From the NCBI RefSeq assembly GCF_035917575.1, contig NZ_CP109090.1:3472001-3536000 (forward strand): a stretch of 64,000 nt of DNA. Reading direction: 5' to 3'. Under the pieces are notes generated by a model. That model saw nothing but the letters and a program-made list of their open reading frames with translations, ran no database searches and had not been told where the DNA came from. The translations under genes and the position numbers were made by a program. Below, one piece after another: positions 1-7,721 of this stretch. How positions within the stretch are numbered: position 1 is the stretch's first letter; every line of letters begins with the position of its first letter. The stretch is from Streptomyces sp. NBC_01788. GTDB lineage: Bacteria > Actinomycetota > Actinomycetes > Streptomycetales > Streptomycetaceae.

Positions 1-912
1 GCGGTGGGCTGGCTCGGCTCCTGGGGCCTGCGGCACGTGGCACTGCCCGCCTCCGGTCTCTACCCGATCGCCGTCATGGCCATCGCGGTCACGGCGTACG
101 CCGCCGGCGCGCTGGCCCACGGCAGCGGCTTCCTCGCCGTCTACCTCGCGTCGATGCTGCTCGGCAACGCCAAGCTGCCGCACTGGCCCGCCACCCGCGG
201 CTTCGCCGAGGGACTCGGCTGGATCGCCCAGATCGGCATGTTCGTCATGCTCGGTCTGCTGGTCACCCCGCACGAACTGCTCGACGACGTCCTGCCCGCC
301 CTCGTCATCGGTCTGGTGCTGACCATGGTCGCCCGCCCGCTGGGCGTGGTGGCGAGCCTGCTGCCGTTCCGGGTGCCGTGGCAGGAGCAGACCCTGATGT
401 CCTGGGCCGGACTGCGCGGCGCCGTGCCCGTCATCCTGGCGACGATCCCCATGGTGAACGGGGTCGACGCCACCCACCGCATCTTCAACATCGTCTTCGT
501 CCTGGTCGTCGTCTACACCCTCGTGCAGGGGCCGACCCTGCCCTGGCTCGCCCGCAAGCTGCGGCTGGGCTCCGGCGACGAGGCCGCCGACCTCGGCATC
601 GAGTCGGCGCCCCTGGAGCGGCTGCGCGGCCATCTGCTGTCCGTCGCCATCCCCCACGGATCGCGGATGCACGGCGTCGAGATCAACGAGCTGCGGCTGC
701 CGTCCGGGTCCGCGGTCACCCTGGTCGTCCGCGAGGGCAGGTCCTTCGTACCGCTGCCGACCACCACCCTGCGGCGCGGCGACGAACTCCTCGTGGTCGC
801 CACCGACCCCGTCCGGGAGGCGGCCGAACGGCGGCTGCGCGCGGTCGGCCGAGGCGGCAAGCTGGCCGGATGGCTCGGCGCCGGGGGCGCGGAGGCGGGC
901 AACCGAGGATGA
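1..912 (+). CDS. K+/H+ antiporter, C-terminal part (gene enters from the left)
   Basis: The frame is open from the first base, so the true start lies outside the window. The visible part has several hydrophobic segments typical of the second half of a CPA-type cation/proton antiporter, including the stretch SWAGLRGAVPVILATIP, a hallmark of the NhaP2/CvrA group. A soluble tail of about 100 residues follows (from about residue 205, LRGHLLSVAIPHGSRM) and resembles a TrkA_C/RCK_C regulatory domain. This pairing of membrane exchanger and RCK_C domain is normal for CvrA-like K+/H+ antiporters in the cytoplasmic membrane. The ion specificity is inferred from the family. Confidence 0.85.
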   Translation, partial: AVGWLGSWGLRHVALPASGLYPIAVMAIAVTAYAAGALAHGSGFLAVYLASMLLGNAKLPHWPATRGFAEGLGWIAQIGMFVMLGLLVTPHELLDDVLPALVIGLVLTMVARPLGVVASLLPFRVPWQEQTLMSWAGLRGAVPVILATIPMVNGVDATHRIFNIVFVLVVVYTLVQGPTLPWLARKLRLGSGDEAADLGIESAPLERLRGHLLSVAIPHGSRMHGVEINELRLPSGSAVTLVVREGRSFVPLPTTTLRRGDELLVVATDPVREAAERRLRAVGRGGKLAGWLGAGGAEAGNRG

Positions 913-1117
913 GGGGCGTTCCCCGCGCCCCTGTACGATGACGGGGCACCCTGATCGAACCAACTCTGCCTGACGCAGAGCTGGCGCGACCGTATGGCGG
1001 CCGGGCATCCCCCCTCTCAGCGGATGCCGGCATCTACCGCAGTCCGCGCAAGAGGACAGCTCTCGGCCGCGCCCGCACGCCCGGGCCCGCGCTACCAGGC
1101 GGCAGAAAGGCACGGCC

Positions 1118-2380
1118 GTGGGATCCACGGTCAAATCCTCCCGCCCGGGATACGGGCAGCTGCTGCGCACCCGCGGCGCCTGGACGTTCCTGCTCCCCGG
1201 CTTCGCCGCGCGCCAGCCGTTCGGGATGCTCACCATCTCCATCGTGCTGCTGGTGCAGCACACCACCGGCTCCTATGGCTCGGCCGGCGCCGCCGCTGCC
1301 GTCACCGGCGTCTCCATGGCGCTGTTCGCGCCCTACAGCGGACGCCTCGCCGACCGTTACGGGCAGCGCGCGGTACTGGTCCCCGGTGTTCTCGTGCACA
1401 CCGTCGCGGGGCTGACGCTGACCGCGCTCGCCCTGGCGCACGCCCCCCTGTGGGCGCTGTTCGCGGCGGCCGTGCCGACCGGCGCCTCGATGCCGCAGGC
1501 CGGCCCGATGGTGCGGGCCCGCTGGGGCGTGACGCTCAAGGACTCGCCGCTGATGACCACCGCGGCCGCCTTCGAGTCCGTCACCGACGAGCTGACGTTC
1601 GTCGTCGGCCCCCTCCTGGCGACCGCCCTGTGCACGACCGTCACCCCGGCCGCCGGACTGGTCACCGAGTCCGCGCTCACCCTCGTCGGCGGTCTGCTGT
1701 TCGCCGCCCAGAAGCGCACCCAGCCGCCCGTCACCGGCGGGCACGCGCGCGTGGAGCACGCCTCCGCCCTGCGCGTCCCCGGGGTGCGGGTGCTGATCGC
1801 GACCTTCCTCGGCATCGGCTCGGTCTTCGGCGGCATGCAGGTCTCGCTGGCCGCGTTCACCGAGTCGATCGGCGAGCCCGGCCTCAACGGCGTGCTCTAC
1901 GGAACCTTCGCCGCGGGCAACATGCTCTCCGGCGTCGTGTGCGGCGCCATCGCCTGGAAGAACGCCCCGCAGCACCGTCTCCTCGTCGGCTACATCGCCC
2001 TGGCGCTGGCCGCGTCCGCCCTGTGGACCGCGCACTCGGTGCTGCTCCTGGCGGCGCTCGGCCTCCTGGTCGGCATGTGCATCGCGCCCGCCCTGATCAC
2101 CGGCTACACCCTGGTGGAGGGCCTGGTCCCGGCCGGCGCCCGCACCGAGGCGTTCACCTGGCTCACGGGCGCGGTCGCGCTCGGCCAGGCGGCGGCGGTC
2201 ACGGTCGCCGGACAACTGGAGGACCGTCTGTGGGGCGGCGCCGGCTTCCTGGTGCCGATGGCCGGCACGGTGCTGGCCCTGCTGACCCTGGTGGCCCTCA
2301 GGTCACGGCTCGCGTCCCCGACGCAGGGCCGCACGGTCGCACGTGGCGTCGGTCACCGAGCCCACGTCACAGTGGACTGA
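1118..2380 (+). CDS. MFS transporter
   Basis: A 420-residue, strongly hydrophobic protein with about twelve predicted membrane segments. The loop between segments 2 and 3 carries the MFS signature GRLADRYGQRAVL. The GTG start has a weak purine-rich RBS (AGAAAGG) upstream. A small hairpin with arms CTCTGC/GCAGAG lies at 964-980 in the leader. The gene is separated by about 200 bases from the antiporter and by a regulatory region from fmdB. The substrate cannot be read from sequence. It probably exports a small molecule at the cytoplasmic membrane. No regulator gene is adjacent. Confidence 0.85.
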   Translation: MGSTVKSSRPGYGQLLRTRGAWTFLLPGFAARQPFGMLTISIVLLVQHTTGSYGSAGAAAAVTGVSMALFAPYSGRLADRYGQRAVLVPGVLVHTVAGLTLTALALAHAPLWALFAAAVPTGASMPQAGPMVRARWGVTLKDSPLMTTAAAFESVTDELTFVVGPLLATALCTTVTPAAGLVTESALTLVGGLLFAAQKRTQPPVTGGHARVEHASALRVPGVRVLIATFLGIGSVFGGMQVSLAAFTESIGEPGLNGVLYGTFAAGNMLSGVVCGAIAWKNAPQHRLLVGYIALALAASALWTAHSVLLLAALGLLVGMCIAPALITGYTLVEGLVPAGARTEAFTWLTGAVALGQAAAVTVAGQLEDRLWGGAGFLVPMAGTVLALLTLVALRSRLASPTQGRTVARGVGHRAHVTVD

Positions 2381-2385
2381 TCCTC

Positions 2386-2412
2386 GGGAATACGTCACTA
2401 TGGACCGTCGTT
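2386..2412 (+). promoter_or_regulatory. SigR-type promoter of the fmdB-like gene
   Basis: GGGAAT at 2386-2391 is followed after exactly 18 bases by GTT at 2410-2412. This matches the published Streptomyces SigR (thiol-oxidative stress) consensus GGGAAT-N18-GTT. The -10 element overlaps the first bases of the CIRCE operator, so transcription would start inside that operator. The start codon lies 36 bases beyond the -10. Confidence 0.6.
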
Positions 2413-2437
2413 AGCACTCATCGAGTGAGAGTGCCAG
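2411..2437 (+). promoter_or_regulatory. CIRCE element (HrcA operator)
   Basis: The left arm TTAGCACTC (2411-2419) is separated by 9 bases from GAGTGCCAG (2429-2437). CIRCE is TTAGCACTC-N9-GAGTGCTAA, so the left arm is perfect, the right arm matches 7 of 9, and the spacer length is canonical. HrcA bound here would cover the likely transcription start and sit against the fmdB RBS (AGGAGGAAG). In Streptomyces, CIRCE is best known at groES/groEL loci. Confidence 0.75.
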
Positions 2438-2447
2438 GAGGAAGACA

Positions 2448-2777
2448 GTGCCCACCTATCAGTACCAGTGCACCGAGTGCGGCGACGGCCTCGAGGCGGT
2501 GCAGAAGTTCACCGACGACGCACTCACCGAGTGCCCCGGTTGCGGTGGCCGCCTGAAGAAGGTGTTCTCCGCGGTCGGCATTGTCTTCAAGGGATCCGGC
2601 TTCTACCGCAACGACAGCCGCGGCTCCTCGTCGAGCAGCAGCCCGGCGTCGTCGTCGAAGTCGTCGAGCTCCTCCTCCTCGTCGGGGTCCTCCTCGTCGG
2701 GGTCGACCTCCGGCTCGTCCTCGTCGTCGGGTTCGTCCTCGACGTCCGCGAGCTCGGCCGGCAGCTCCGCCGCCTGA
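2448..2777 (+). CDS. FmdB-family zinc-ribbon protein
   Basis: A 109-residue protein. The N-terminal 45 residues hold a CxxC...CxxC zinc ribbon (residues MPTYQYQCTECG, then CPGCGGRL), the FmdB putative regulatory fold. From about residue 55 the protein is almost entirely serine with a few glycines, a disordered tail. The GTG start follows a strong RBS (AGGAGGAAG). It is controlled by an apparent SigR promoter and CIRCE operator and followed by a strong hairpin, so it is probably monocistronic. The function of FmdB proteins is poorly known. The promoter suggests induction under thiol and heat or protein-folding stress. Confidence 0.85.
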   Translation: MPTYQYQCTECGDGLEAVQKFTDDALTECPGCGGRLKKVFSAVGIVFKGSGFYRNDSRGSSSSSSPASSSKSSSSSSSSGSSSSGSTSGSSSSSGSSSTSASSAGSSAA

Positions 2778-2790
2778 CGTCTTCCTTCCG

Positions 2791-2820
2791 GGACCCCGCC
2801 GTCGTGGGACGGTGGGGTCC
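2791..2820 (+). terminator. Hairpin terminator after the fmdB-like gene
   Basis: GGACCCC-G-CCGTC (2791-2803) pairs with GACGG-T-GGGGTCC (2808-2820) across a 4-base loop, a 13-bp stem with one G-T pair. No U-run follows, as is usual in Streptomyces. Confidence 0.65.
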
Positions 2821-2851
2821 TCGGCGCGCGCGTGGCGCTAGTGTGCTGGTC

Positions 2852-3685
2852 ATGGCGAACGCGGAGATCGGTGTCATCGGCGGTTCCGGCTTCTACTCGT
2901 TCCTCGACGACGTGACCGAGGTCCGGGTGGAGACGCCGTACGGGGAGCCCAGCGACTCCGTCTTCCTCGGTGAGGTCGCCGGCCGGCGGGTCGCCTTCCT
3001 GCCCCGGCACGGCCGCGGCCACCACCTCCCGCCGCATCGCATCAACTACCGGGCCAACCTGTGGGCGCTGCGCTCCGTCGGCGTGCGCCAGGTGATCGGG
3101 CCCTGCGCGGTGGGCGGGCTGCGTCCCGAATACGGTCCGGGCACGCTGCTCGTGCCCGACCAGTTCGTCGACCGTACGAAGTCCAGGGAGCAGACCTACT
3201 TCGACGGACTGCCGCGGACCGACGGCACGGTGCCGAACGTCGTGCACGTCTCGATGGCCGACCCGTACTGCCCGGTGGGCCGCACGGCCGCGCTGAAGGC
3301 GGCGCGCGGGCGGGACTGGGACGCGGTGGACGGCGGCACTCTCGTCGTGGTGGAGGGTCCCCGCTTCTCGACCCGGGCCGAGTCGCTGTGGCACCAGGCG
3401 CAGGGCTGGTCGGTGGTGGGCATGACCGGTCACCCCGAGGCGGCGCTCGCCCGCGAACTGGAGCTCTGCTACACCTCGCTGACCCTGGTCACCGACCTGG
3501 ACGCGGGCGCGGAGACCGGCGAGGGCGTCTCGCACGAGGAGGTGCTGCGGGTCTTCGCCGCCAATGTGGAACGGCTGCGGGGCGTTCTGTTCGACGCGGT
3601 GGCCGCGCTGCCCGCGACCGGGGAGCGGGACTGCCTGTGCGCCGGTGCGCTGGGCGGGATGGACCCGGGGTTCACGCTGCCGTAG
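2852..3685 (+). CDS. mtnP: S-methyl-5'-thioadenosine phosphorylase
   Basis: A 277-residue cytoplasmic enzyme of the purine nucleoside phosphorylase/MTAP family. It cleaves methylthioadenosine with phosphate to adenine and methylthioribose-1-phosphate, salvaging the by-product of polyamine and related SAM-dependent syntheses. Family motifs are clear: an N-terminal phosphate-binding IGVIGGSGFYSF, the LPRHGRGHHLPPHRINYRAN segment, the EGPRFSTRAES motif and GMTGHPEAALARELE. The ATG at 2852 was chosen because it begins the conserved N-terminus. It is separated from the fmdB-like gene by a terminator, so it probably has its own promoter. Confidence 0.9.
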   Translation: MANAEIGVIGGSGFYSFLDDVTEVRVETPYGEPSDSVFLGEVAGRRVAFLPRHGRGHHLPPHRINYRANLWALRSVGVRQVIGPCAVGGLRPEYGPGTLLVPDQFVDRTKSREQTYFDGLPRTDGTVPNVVHVSMADPYCPVGRTAALKAARGRDWDAVDGGTLVVVEGPRFSTRAESLWHQAQGWSVVGMTGHPEAALARELELCYTSLTLVTDLDAGAETGEGVSHEEVLRVFAANVERLRGVLFDAVAALPATGERDCLCAGALGGMDPGFTLP

Positions 3686-3766
3686 CGGGCGGCGGCTTGC
3701 TCCTTCGGGTGAGGGAGTTGTCCACAACCGGCGGGTAGCACACGGGCTCCGGCGGGCGGCGGCGCG

Positions 3767-4507
3767 ATGACTCATCGTGGGCGTGGCAAGCCGAAATCCC
3801 CGTCGCTGGTGGTGGTCCGCATGTCCGTGCCGTCTTCGCCGTATGCGTCTTCGTCGTCGTATGCGCCTTCGTCTTCGTCGTACGCGTCTCCGTCTTCGTC
3901 CTCGCCGCCTTCGTCCCCGCCTGTGCCGTCGTCGCCCCCGCACTCTCCGCGCCTGCCTTCCTTTCCGTACGCGCCCGGCACGGACGCCCCGGCCACGTGT
4001 GAGGTGCCCCACTTCGCGCCGGTGCGCGTGCGCGGCGGGCGGTACGGGCTGCGCCGACTCGTACGGCACCGGGGGCGCGCGGTGGCGGCCGGGCTCGCCG
4101 TGACCGCGGCCGCGCTCGTGGCGGCAGGTCCGCGGGACGCTCCGGACCCGCCTCGCGGCGGACCGGCCCGCGGGCAGCCGGCGCCGGCCGACGGAGCCGG
4201 TCGGGCCTCCGGTGGCCGCGGCGCGGACGAGGTGCGCATGGTGATCGCGCCCGTGCGCATCGCGGACGCGGCCACGGTCCGGCTGCTGCGCCCCGGCGAC
4301 CGGGTCGACGTGATCGCCGCGGAGGATCCGGCGACGGGCGGGCAGGCCCGGGTGGTCGCGCACGGAGCCCGGGTGGCCAAGGTCCCGGAGCCCGTGGACG
4401 ACGTGGCCGGGGGCGGGGCGCTGGTCGCGCTGTCGGTACCGCGCTCCACCGCGGCAGGGCTGGCCGGGGCGAGTGCGACGGCCAGGCTGGCGGTGACCCT
4501 GTGGTGA
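3767..4507 (+). CDS. SAF-domain (CpaB/RcpC-like) protein with Ser/Pro-rich N-terminus
   Basis: The N-terminal 75 residues are low-complexity Ser/Pro/Tyr repeats encoded by reiterated TCTTCGTCG-like triplets. A basic stretch and one hydrophobic segment follow (AVAAGLAVTAAALVAAG, about residue 105). The C-terminal 100 residues (VIAPVRIADAATVRLLRPGD onward) resemble the SAF/RcpC domain of CpaB-type pilus assembly proteins, which sit on the outer face of the membrane. No other tad/flp pilus genes are visible here. The start is uncertain; a downstream codon may be used, which would remove some or all of the repeats. Confidence 0.6.
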   Translation: MTHRGRGKPKSPSLVVVRMSVPSSPYASSSSYAPSSSSYASPSSSSPPSSPPVPSSPPHSPRLPSFPYAPGTDAPATCEVPHFAPVRVRGGRYGLRRLVRHRGRAVAAGLAVTAAALVAAGPRDAPDPPRGGPARGQPAPADGAGRASGGRGADEVRMVIAPVRIADAATVRLLRPGDRVDVIAAEDPATGGQARVVAHGARVAKVPEPVDDVAGGGALVALSVPRSTAAGLAGASATARLAVTLW

Positions 4508-4570
4508 GCCGTAGGTTGCGGAGCTGTTCGTTCCGCACGTCGCAGTCGCATGTCCAAGGAGGAGCCGCAG

Positions 4571-5032
4571 GTGAGCGACAAGAAGGACCCGAACCTCTGG
4601 CAGGGCTTCAAGGCCTTCCTGATGCGCGGGAACGTCGTCGATCTGGCAGTAGCGGTGGTCGTCGGCGCCGCCTTCACCAATATCGTCAACGCGGTGGTGA
4701 AGGGAGTGATCAGTCCGGTCGTCGGAGCGATCGGCACCAAGAACCTCGACCATTACGACTCGTGCCTGAGCGCCACCTGCGAGGGCGATCAGGGCATCCA
4801 GATCATGTGGGGTTCGGTCCTCGGCGCCGCGCTCCAGTTCCTGATCACGGCCGCGGTGGTCTACTTCCTGATGGTCCTGCCCATGGCGAAGTTCCTGGCC
4901 CGCCAGGAGGCACGGAAGCAGGCCAGGGAGGGCGCCGAGGCGACCGTGGAGGTGACCGAGCTGGAGGTGCTCAAGGAGATACGCGACGAGCTGGTCGCCG
5001 CCCGGCGCGACTCCGAATACGGCGAGCGGTAG
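4571..5032 (+). CDS. mscL: Large-conductance mechanosensitive channel MscL
   Basis: An inner-membrane pentameric tension valve that releases solutes on osmotic downshock. The first transmembrane helix carries the conserved FLMRGNVVDLAVAVVVGAAF signature. A periplasmic loop with two cysteines and a second helix (LQFLITAAVVYFLMVL) follow, then a charged C-terminal helix. The GTG at 4571 was chosen because AAGGAGGAG at 4556-4564 lies six bases upstream as an ideal RBS. An in-frame ATG at 4550 would place this RBS inside the coding region. The 153-residue length is usual for actinobacterial MscL. Confidence 0.92.
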   Translation: MSDKKDPNLWQGFKAFLMRGNVVDLAVAVVVGAAFTNIVNAVVKGVISPVVGAIGTKNLDHYDSCLSATCEGDQGIQIMWGSVLGAALQFLITAAVVYFLMVLPMAKFLARQEARKQAREGAEATVEVTELEVLKEIRDELVAARRDSEYGER

Positions 5033-5060
5033 CGTCCGCGCTCCTGCGGGCCCACGTGCC

Positions 5061-5243
5061 TCAGAGGTGGTGGGGAGGCTTCTCGTCCAGGAAGCGCTTG
5101 AGGTCGGCCGCGGAGTCGCCTTCCCCGCGCTCGCCCCACCCGCGGTCGGTGTCGTCCGTGGACTGCTGGTTCAGCGGGTCGTCGAAGATCAGCGCGGCCT
5201 TCGGGTCACGCGGTTCGGGGGCGGGCTCGGGGGCGGTACTCAT
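5061..5243 (-). CDS. Small conserved acidic protein
   Basis: A 60-residue protein beginning MSTAPEPAPEPRDPKAALIF and ending LKRFLDEKPPHHL, convergent with mscL and divergent from the P1 peptidase gene. It is Pro/Asp/Glu-rich with no membrane segment or cysteine. The third-codon G/C bias supports real coding. Similar short proteins occur next to mscL in other Streptomyces as far as recalled, but no function is known. Confidence 0.6.
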   Translation of the reverse strand: MSTAPEPAPEPRDPKAALIFDDPLNQQSTDDTDRGWGERGEGDSAADLKRFLDEKPPHHL

Positions 5244-5308
5244 GCCTCAAGGGTACGGTCCGCGCCGTGCGGCGTGACGTCCCATGCGGGGCGGGGAGAC
5301 TGGCTCCC

Positions 5309-6337
5309 ATGACAGTGGACGCTCTGACGGACGTCGAAGGCCTGCGCGTGGGACACGCGACGCGCACGGGCGGCGGTTGGCTCACCGGCACGACGGTCGT
5401 GCTCGCTCCGGAGGGCGGCGCCGTCGCCGCCGTGGAGGTGCGCGGCGGCGGCCCCGGGACCAAGGAGACCGACGCTCTGGATCCGCGCAACCTGGTGCGG
5501 ACGGTGGAGGCGGTCGTCCTGACCGGCGGCAGCGCCTACGGGCTGGACGCCGCCTCGGGAGTGATGGCCTGGCTGGAGGAGCGGGGGCGCGGGGTCAGGG
5601 TCGGGCCCGACCCTTCGCACGTCGTACCGGTCGTACCCGCCGCCTGCGTGTTCGACCTGGGCCGCGGCGGTGACTTCCGGGCCCGGCCGGACGCGGCCAC
5701 CGGGCGCGCCGCGGTCGAGAGCGCGGCGGCGAGCGAGGTGGGCGAGCGTGTGCCCGAGGGGTGCGTGGGCGCCGGAACAGGAGCGGCCGTCGGACCGCTC
5801 AAGGGAGGGGTCGGCACGGCGAGCACGGTGCTCGACTCGGGCGTCACGGTGGCCGCGCTGGTGGTGGCCAACGCGGTGGGATCGGCGGTCGATCCGGAAA
5901 CGGGGGTGCTGTACGGGGAGTTGTTCCAGGGACCGGTGAAGTATCCCGACGCGCGGGTGCACGAGCGCGCGCGGCTGCGCCTCGCCGAGGCCGCCGCGAG
6001 GAACGTGCCACCCCCGCTGAACACCACCCTGGCGGTGGTCGCCACCGACGCGGACCTGACCAAGGCGCAGGCGCAGAAGCTGGCCGGCACGGCGCACGAC
6101 GGCATCGCGCGCGCCGTACGTCCGGTGCACCTGCTCAACGACGGAGACACGGTGTTCGCGCTGGCGACCGGGGCGCGCCCGCTGGACCCCGGTGCCCCCC
6201 TCGCCCTGAACGAGATCCTCGCGGCGGGCGCGGACCAGGTGACCCGTGCGATCGTCTGCGCGGTGCGGGCCGCGGAGGCGGTGACCGGGCCGGGCGGGGA
6301 GTGGCCTGCCTACGAGCAGCTGTACGGCGCCCGTTGA
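5309..6337 (+). CDS. P1-family (DmpA/NylC-like) N-terminal-nucleophile peptidase
   Basis: A 342-residue member of the P1 aminopeptidase/oligomer hydrolase family. These enzymes mature by cutting their own chain and using the new N-terminal Ser or Thr as nucleophile. The start region (VEGLRVGHATRTGGGWLTGT) and the GGSAYGLDAASGVMAWLEE motif are typical. The sequence LNTTLAVVATD places a likely Asn-Thr autocleavage site at about residues 238/239, as in NylC-type hydrolases. The start ATG at 5309 opens the conserved N-terminus. No signal peptide is seen, so it is probably cytoplasmic. The natural substrate is unknown. Confidence 0.85.
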   Translation: MTVDALTDVEGLRVGHATRTGGGWLTGTTVVLAPEGGAVAAVEVRGGGPGTKETDALDPRNLVRTVEAVVLTGGSAYGLDAASGVMAWLEERGRGVRVGPDPSHVVPVVPAACVFDLGRGGDFRARPDAATGRAAVESAAASEVGERVPEGCVGAGTGAAVGPLKGGVGTASTVLDSGVTVAALVVANAVGSAVDPETGVLYGELFQGPVKYPDARVHERARLRLAEAAARNVPPPLNTTLAVVATDADLTKAQAQKLAGTAHDGIARAVRPVHLLNDGDTVFALATGARPLDPGAPLALNEILAAGADQVTRAIVCAVRAAEAVTGPGGEWPAYEQLYGAR

Positions 6338-6543
6338 CCTTTTGCGGCGCCCGAAGTCCGGACTCTGCTTCGCAACATGCTCTTGACCAGCGGATTTTGA
6401 CGGAATTTCGGTTCCGGCGGGAACTTCTGGCGCGGGCCGGCCGTTTTCGTCACGGACGTTTTCTCGGATCGCGGACATGATGCTCGACCGAGGGGCTACG
6501 GTATGCACCCACAAGGTGACATGCAGCAACGCCGGGAGAAACC

Positions 6544-7290
6544 TTGAGCGTTCCGTACGAGACGACAGCGTACGAGCCACGCGAGTCGCCCGAGTCTCCG
6601 GAGGAGCACCTCGCGCGGCTCCTCGGCCGCGCCCTGAACTCCTTCGAGTTACCCGACGAGACCATACGGCGACTCGACTGCGCCCTGGCCTACGACGGTT
6701 CGTTGCACTCGGCGCACCACAGCGCCGGACTGCACCGGGAGACCTACCGGCACACCTGGTTGCTCGCCGACGGCTCCGCGCTCACCCTCTGGGAGCTGGT
6801 GCACAACACCGCGCCGGGCAGCGAGGTGCAGCACGAGGTGTACGACGACGAGGAGGAGCTGAGCACCGCCACCGCCCGGTTGCCGCTCCCGCCGGACGCG
6901 CCGGAGTTCGAACTGCCGGTGCTGGTCCAGCTCTCGCCGCCGCCCCAGGCACGGCACTCGTACGCGTCCGACGACTCGGCCGACCACGCACGCCGTCTGC
7001 TGCGGCGCGCGGAGAACGCCGACCGGCCGGGCGCGGATGTCGCGTGCCTGCTGGCGGCGGCGTCCGGTCACCGGATCACCCAGGCCTTCGGCCGCCCCTG
7101 CCGCGCGGGCCGGGCCGGACTGTGCTTCTCGCTCTACGAGCATGCGTTCCTGCTGGACGGCGGTGTGGAGATCTCCCTGTGGGAGGTGGAGCACACGGCG
7201 ACCCCCGACGGTCGTCACATGTGCGAGGTGTACGTGACGGAGGACGCGGCCCGCGGCGCGATGGAACGGCGCGCGGCGCAGATGTCCTAG
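6544..7290 (+). CDS. DUF6227-like protein with two similar halves
   Basis: A 248-residue soluble protein starting at a TTG (6544) preceded by GGGAGAAA. It opens with the ESPEEHLARLLGRALNSFEL motif recalled as a Streptomyces DUF6227 family start. The sequence repeats internally: LADGSALTLWELVHNTAPGS in the first half matches LDGGVEISLWEVEHTATPDG in the second, each followed by an EVY segment. This suggests two copies of one fold. There are no catalytic motifs. The preceding 200 bases hold AT-richer sequence and are probably its promoter. The function is unknown. Confidence 0.7.
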   Translation: MSVPYETTAYEPRESPESPEEHLARLLGRALNSFELPDETIRRLDCALAYDGSLHSAHHSAGLHRETYRHTWLLADGSALTLWELVHNTAPGSEVQHEVYDDEEELSTATARLPLPPDAPEFELPVLVQLSPPPQARHSYASDDSADHARRLLRRAENADRPGADVACLLAAASGHRITQAFGRPCRAGRAGLCFSLYEHAFLLDGGVEISLWEVEHTATPDGRHMCEVYVTEDAARGAMERRAAQMS

Positions 7291-7358
7291 AGCCCTTCTG
7301 CCGAAGAGCCCTTGAACCCTTCAGCCGGTGGCGATCGCCCGCTCGGCCGGGGTGAGCC

Positions 7359-7610
7359 TCAGCCGCCGTTGCCGAGTCGGCGCACCAGACCCGCGAAAGC
7401 GTCCCTCTCCTCCGAGGTCAGTTCGACGAACTCCCGGCCGGGTCCGGTACCGCGCTGGAGCGGGAGACCCGGCCTCGGGGCGGACTGCGGTCGAGCGGTC
7501 TCGAGACGGGTGGCGCGCCGGATGCGGGCGAGCCCGATCAGGCAGGCGACGGTCAGCGCGGCGGGGACGGCCACACCAATCCACATCAGGGTCGAGACTT
7601 GCTGAGGCAT
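7359..7610 (-). CDS. Small membrane protein
   Basis: An 83-residue protein with one N-terminal hydrophobic helix (TLMWIGVAVPAALTVACLIGLA), then a basic stretch and a soluble tail ending ELTSEERDAFAGLVRRLGNGG. The ATG at 7610 starts the sensible protein; upstream in-frame codons run into the terminator region. It lies between the DUF6227-like gene (convergent) and fruA (same strand, separated by a terminator). The function is unknown. Confidence 0.55.
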   Translation of the reverse strand: MPQQVSTLMWIGVAVPAALTVACLIGLARIRRATRLETARPQSAPRPGLPLQRGTGPGREFVELTSEERDAFAGLVRRLGNGG

Positions 7611-7627
7611 GTGCTCCAGTAGACACC

Positions 7628-7655
7628 ACGGTCCGGGACTTTGACCCCGGACCGT
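7628..7655 (-). terminator. Terminator of the fructose operon
   Basis: A perfect 10-bp stem, ACGGTCCGGG (7628-7637) with CCCGGACCGT (7646-7655), and an 8-base loop. It lies 67 bases downstream of the fruA stop codon on the minus strand. Confidence 0.75.
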
Positions 7656-7721
7656 GACGTATCTCGCAGGTGCCGTGAACAACTCACAGTGCACCAAAAG
7701 GACAAGGAGGCAAGGAGCGGA

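Noticed and set aside
994..2556. Long Arg/Pro-rich frame over the first MFS gene
   Set aside because: It is a shifted frame of the transporter; composition is typical of GC-rich shadow frames and no domain is present.
2603..4753. 716-codon minus-strand frame over mtnP and the SAF gene
   Set aside because: Low-complexity Arg/His shadow of two well-supported plus-strand genes.
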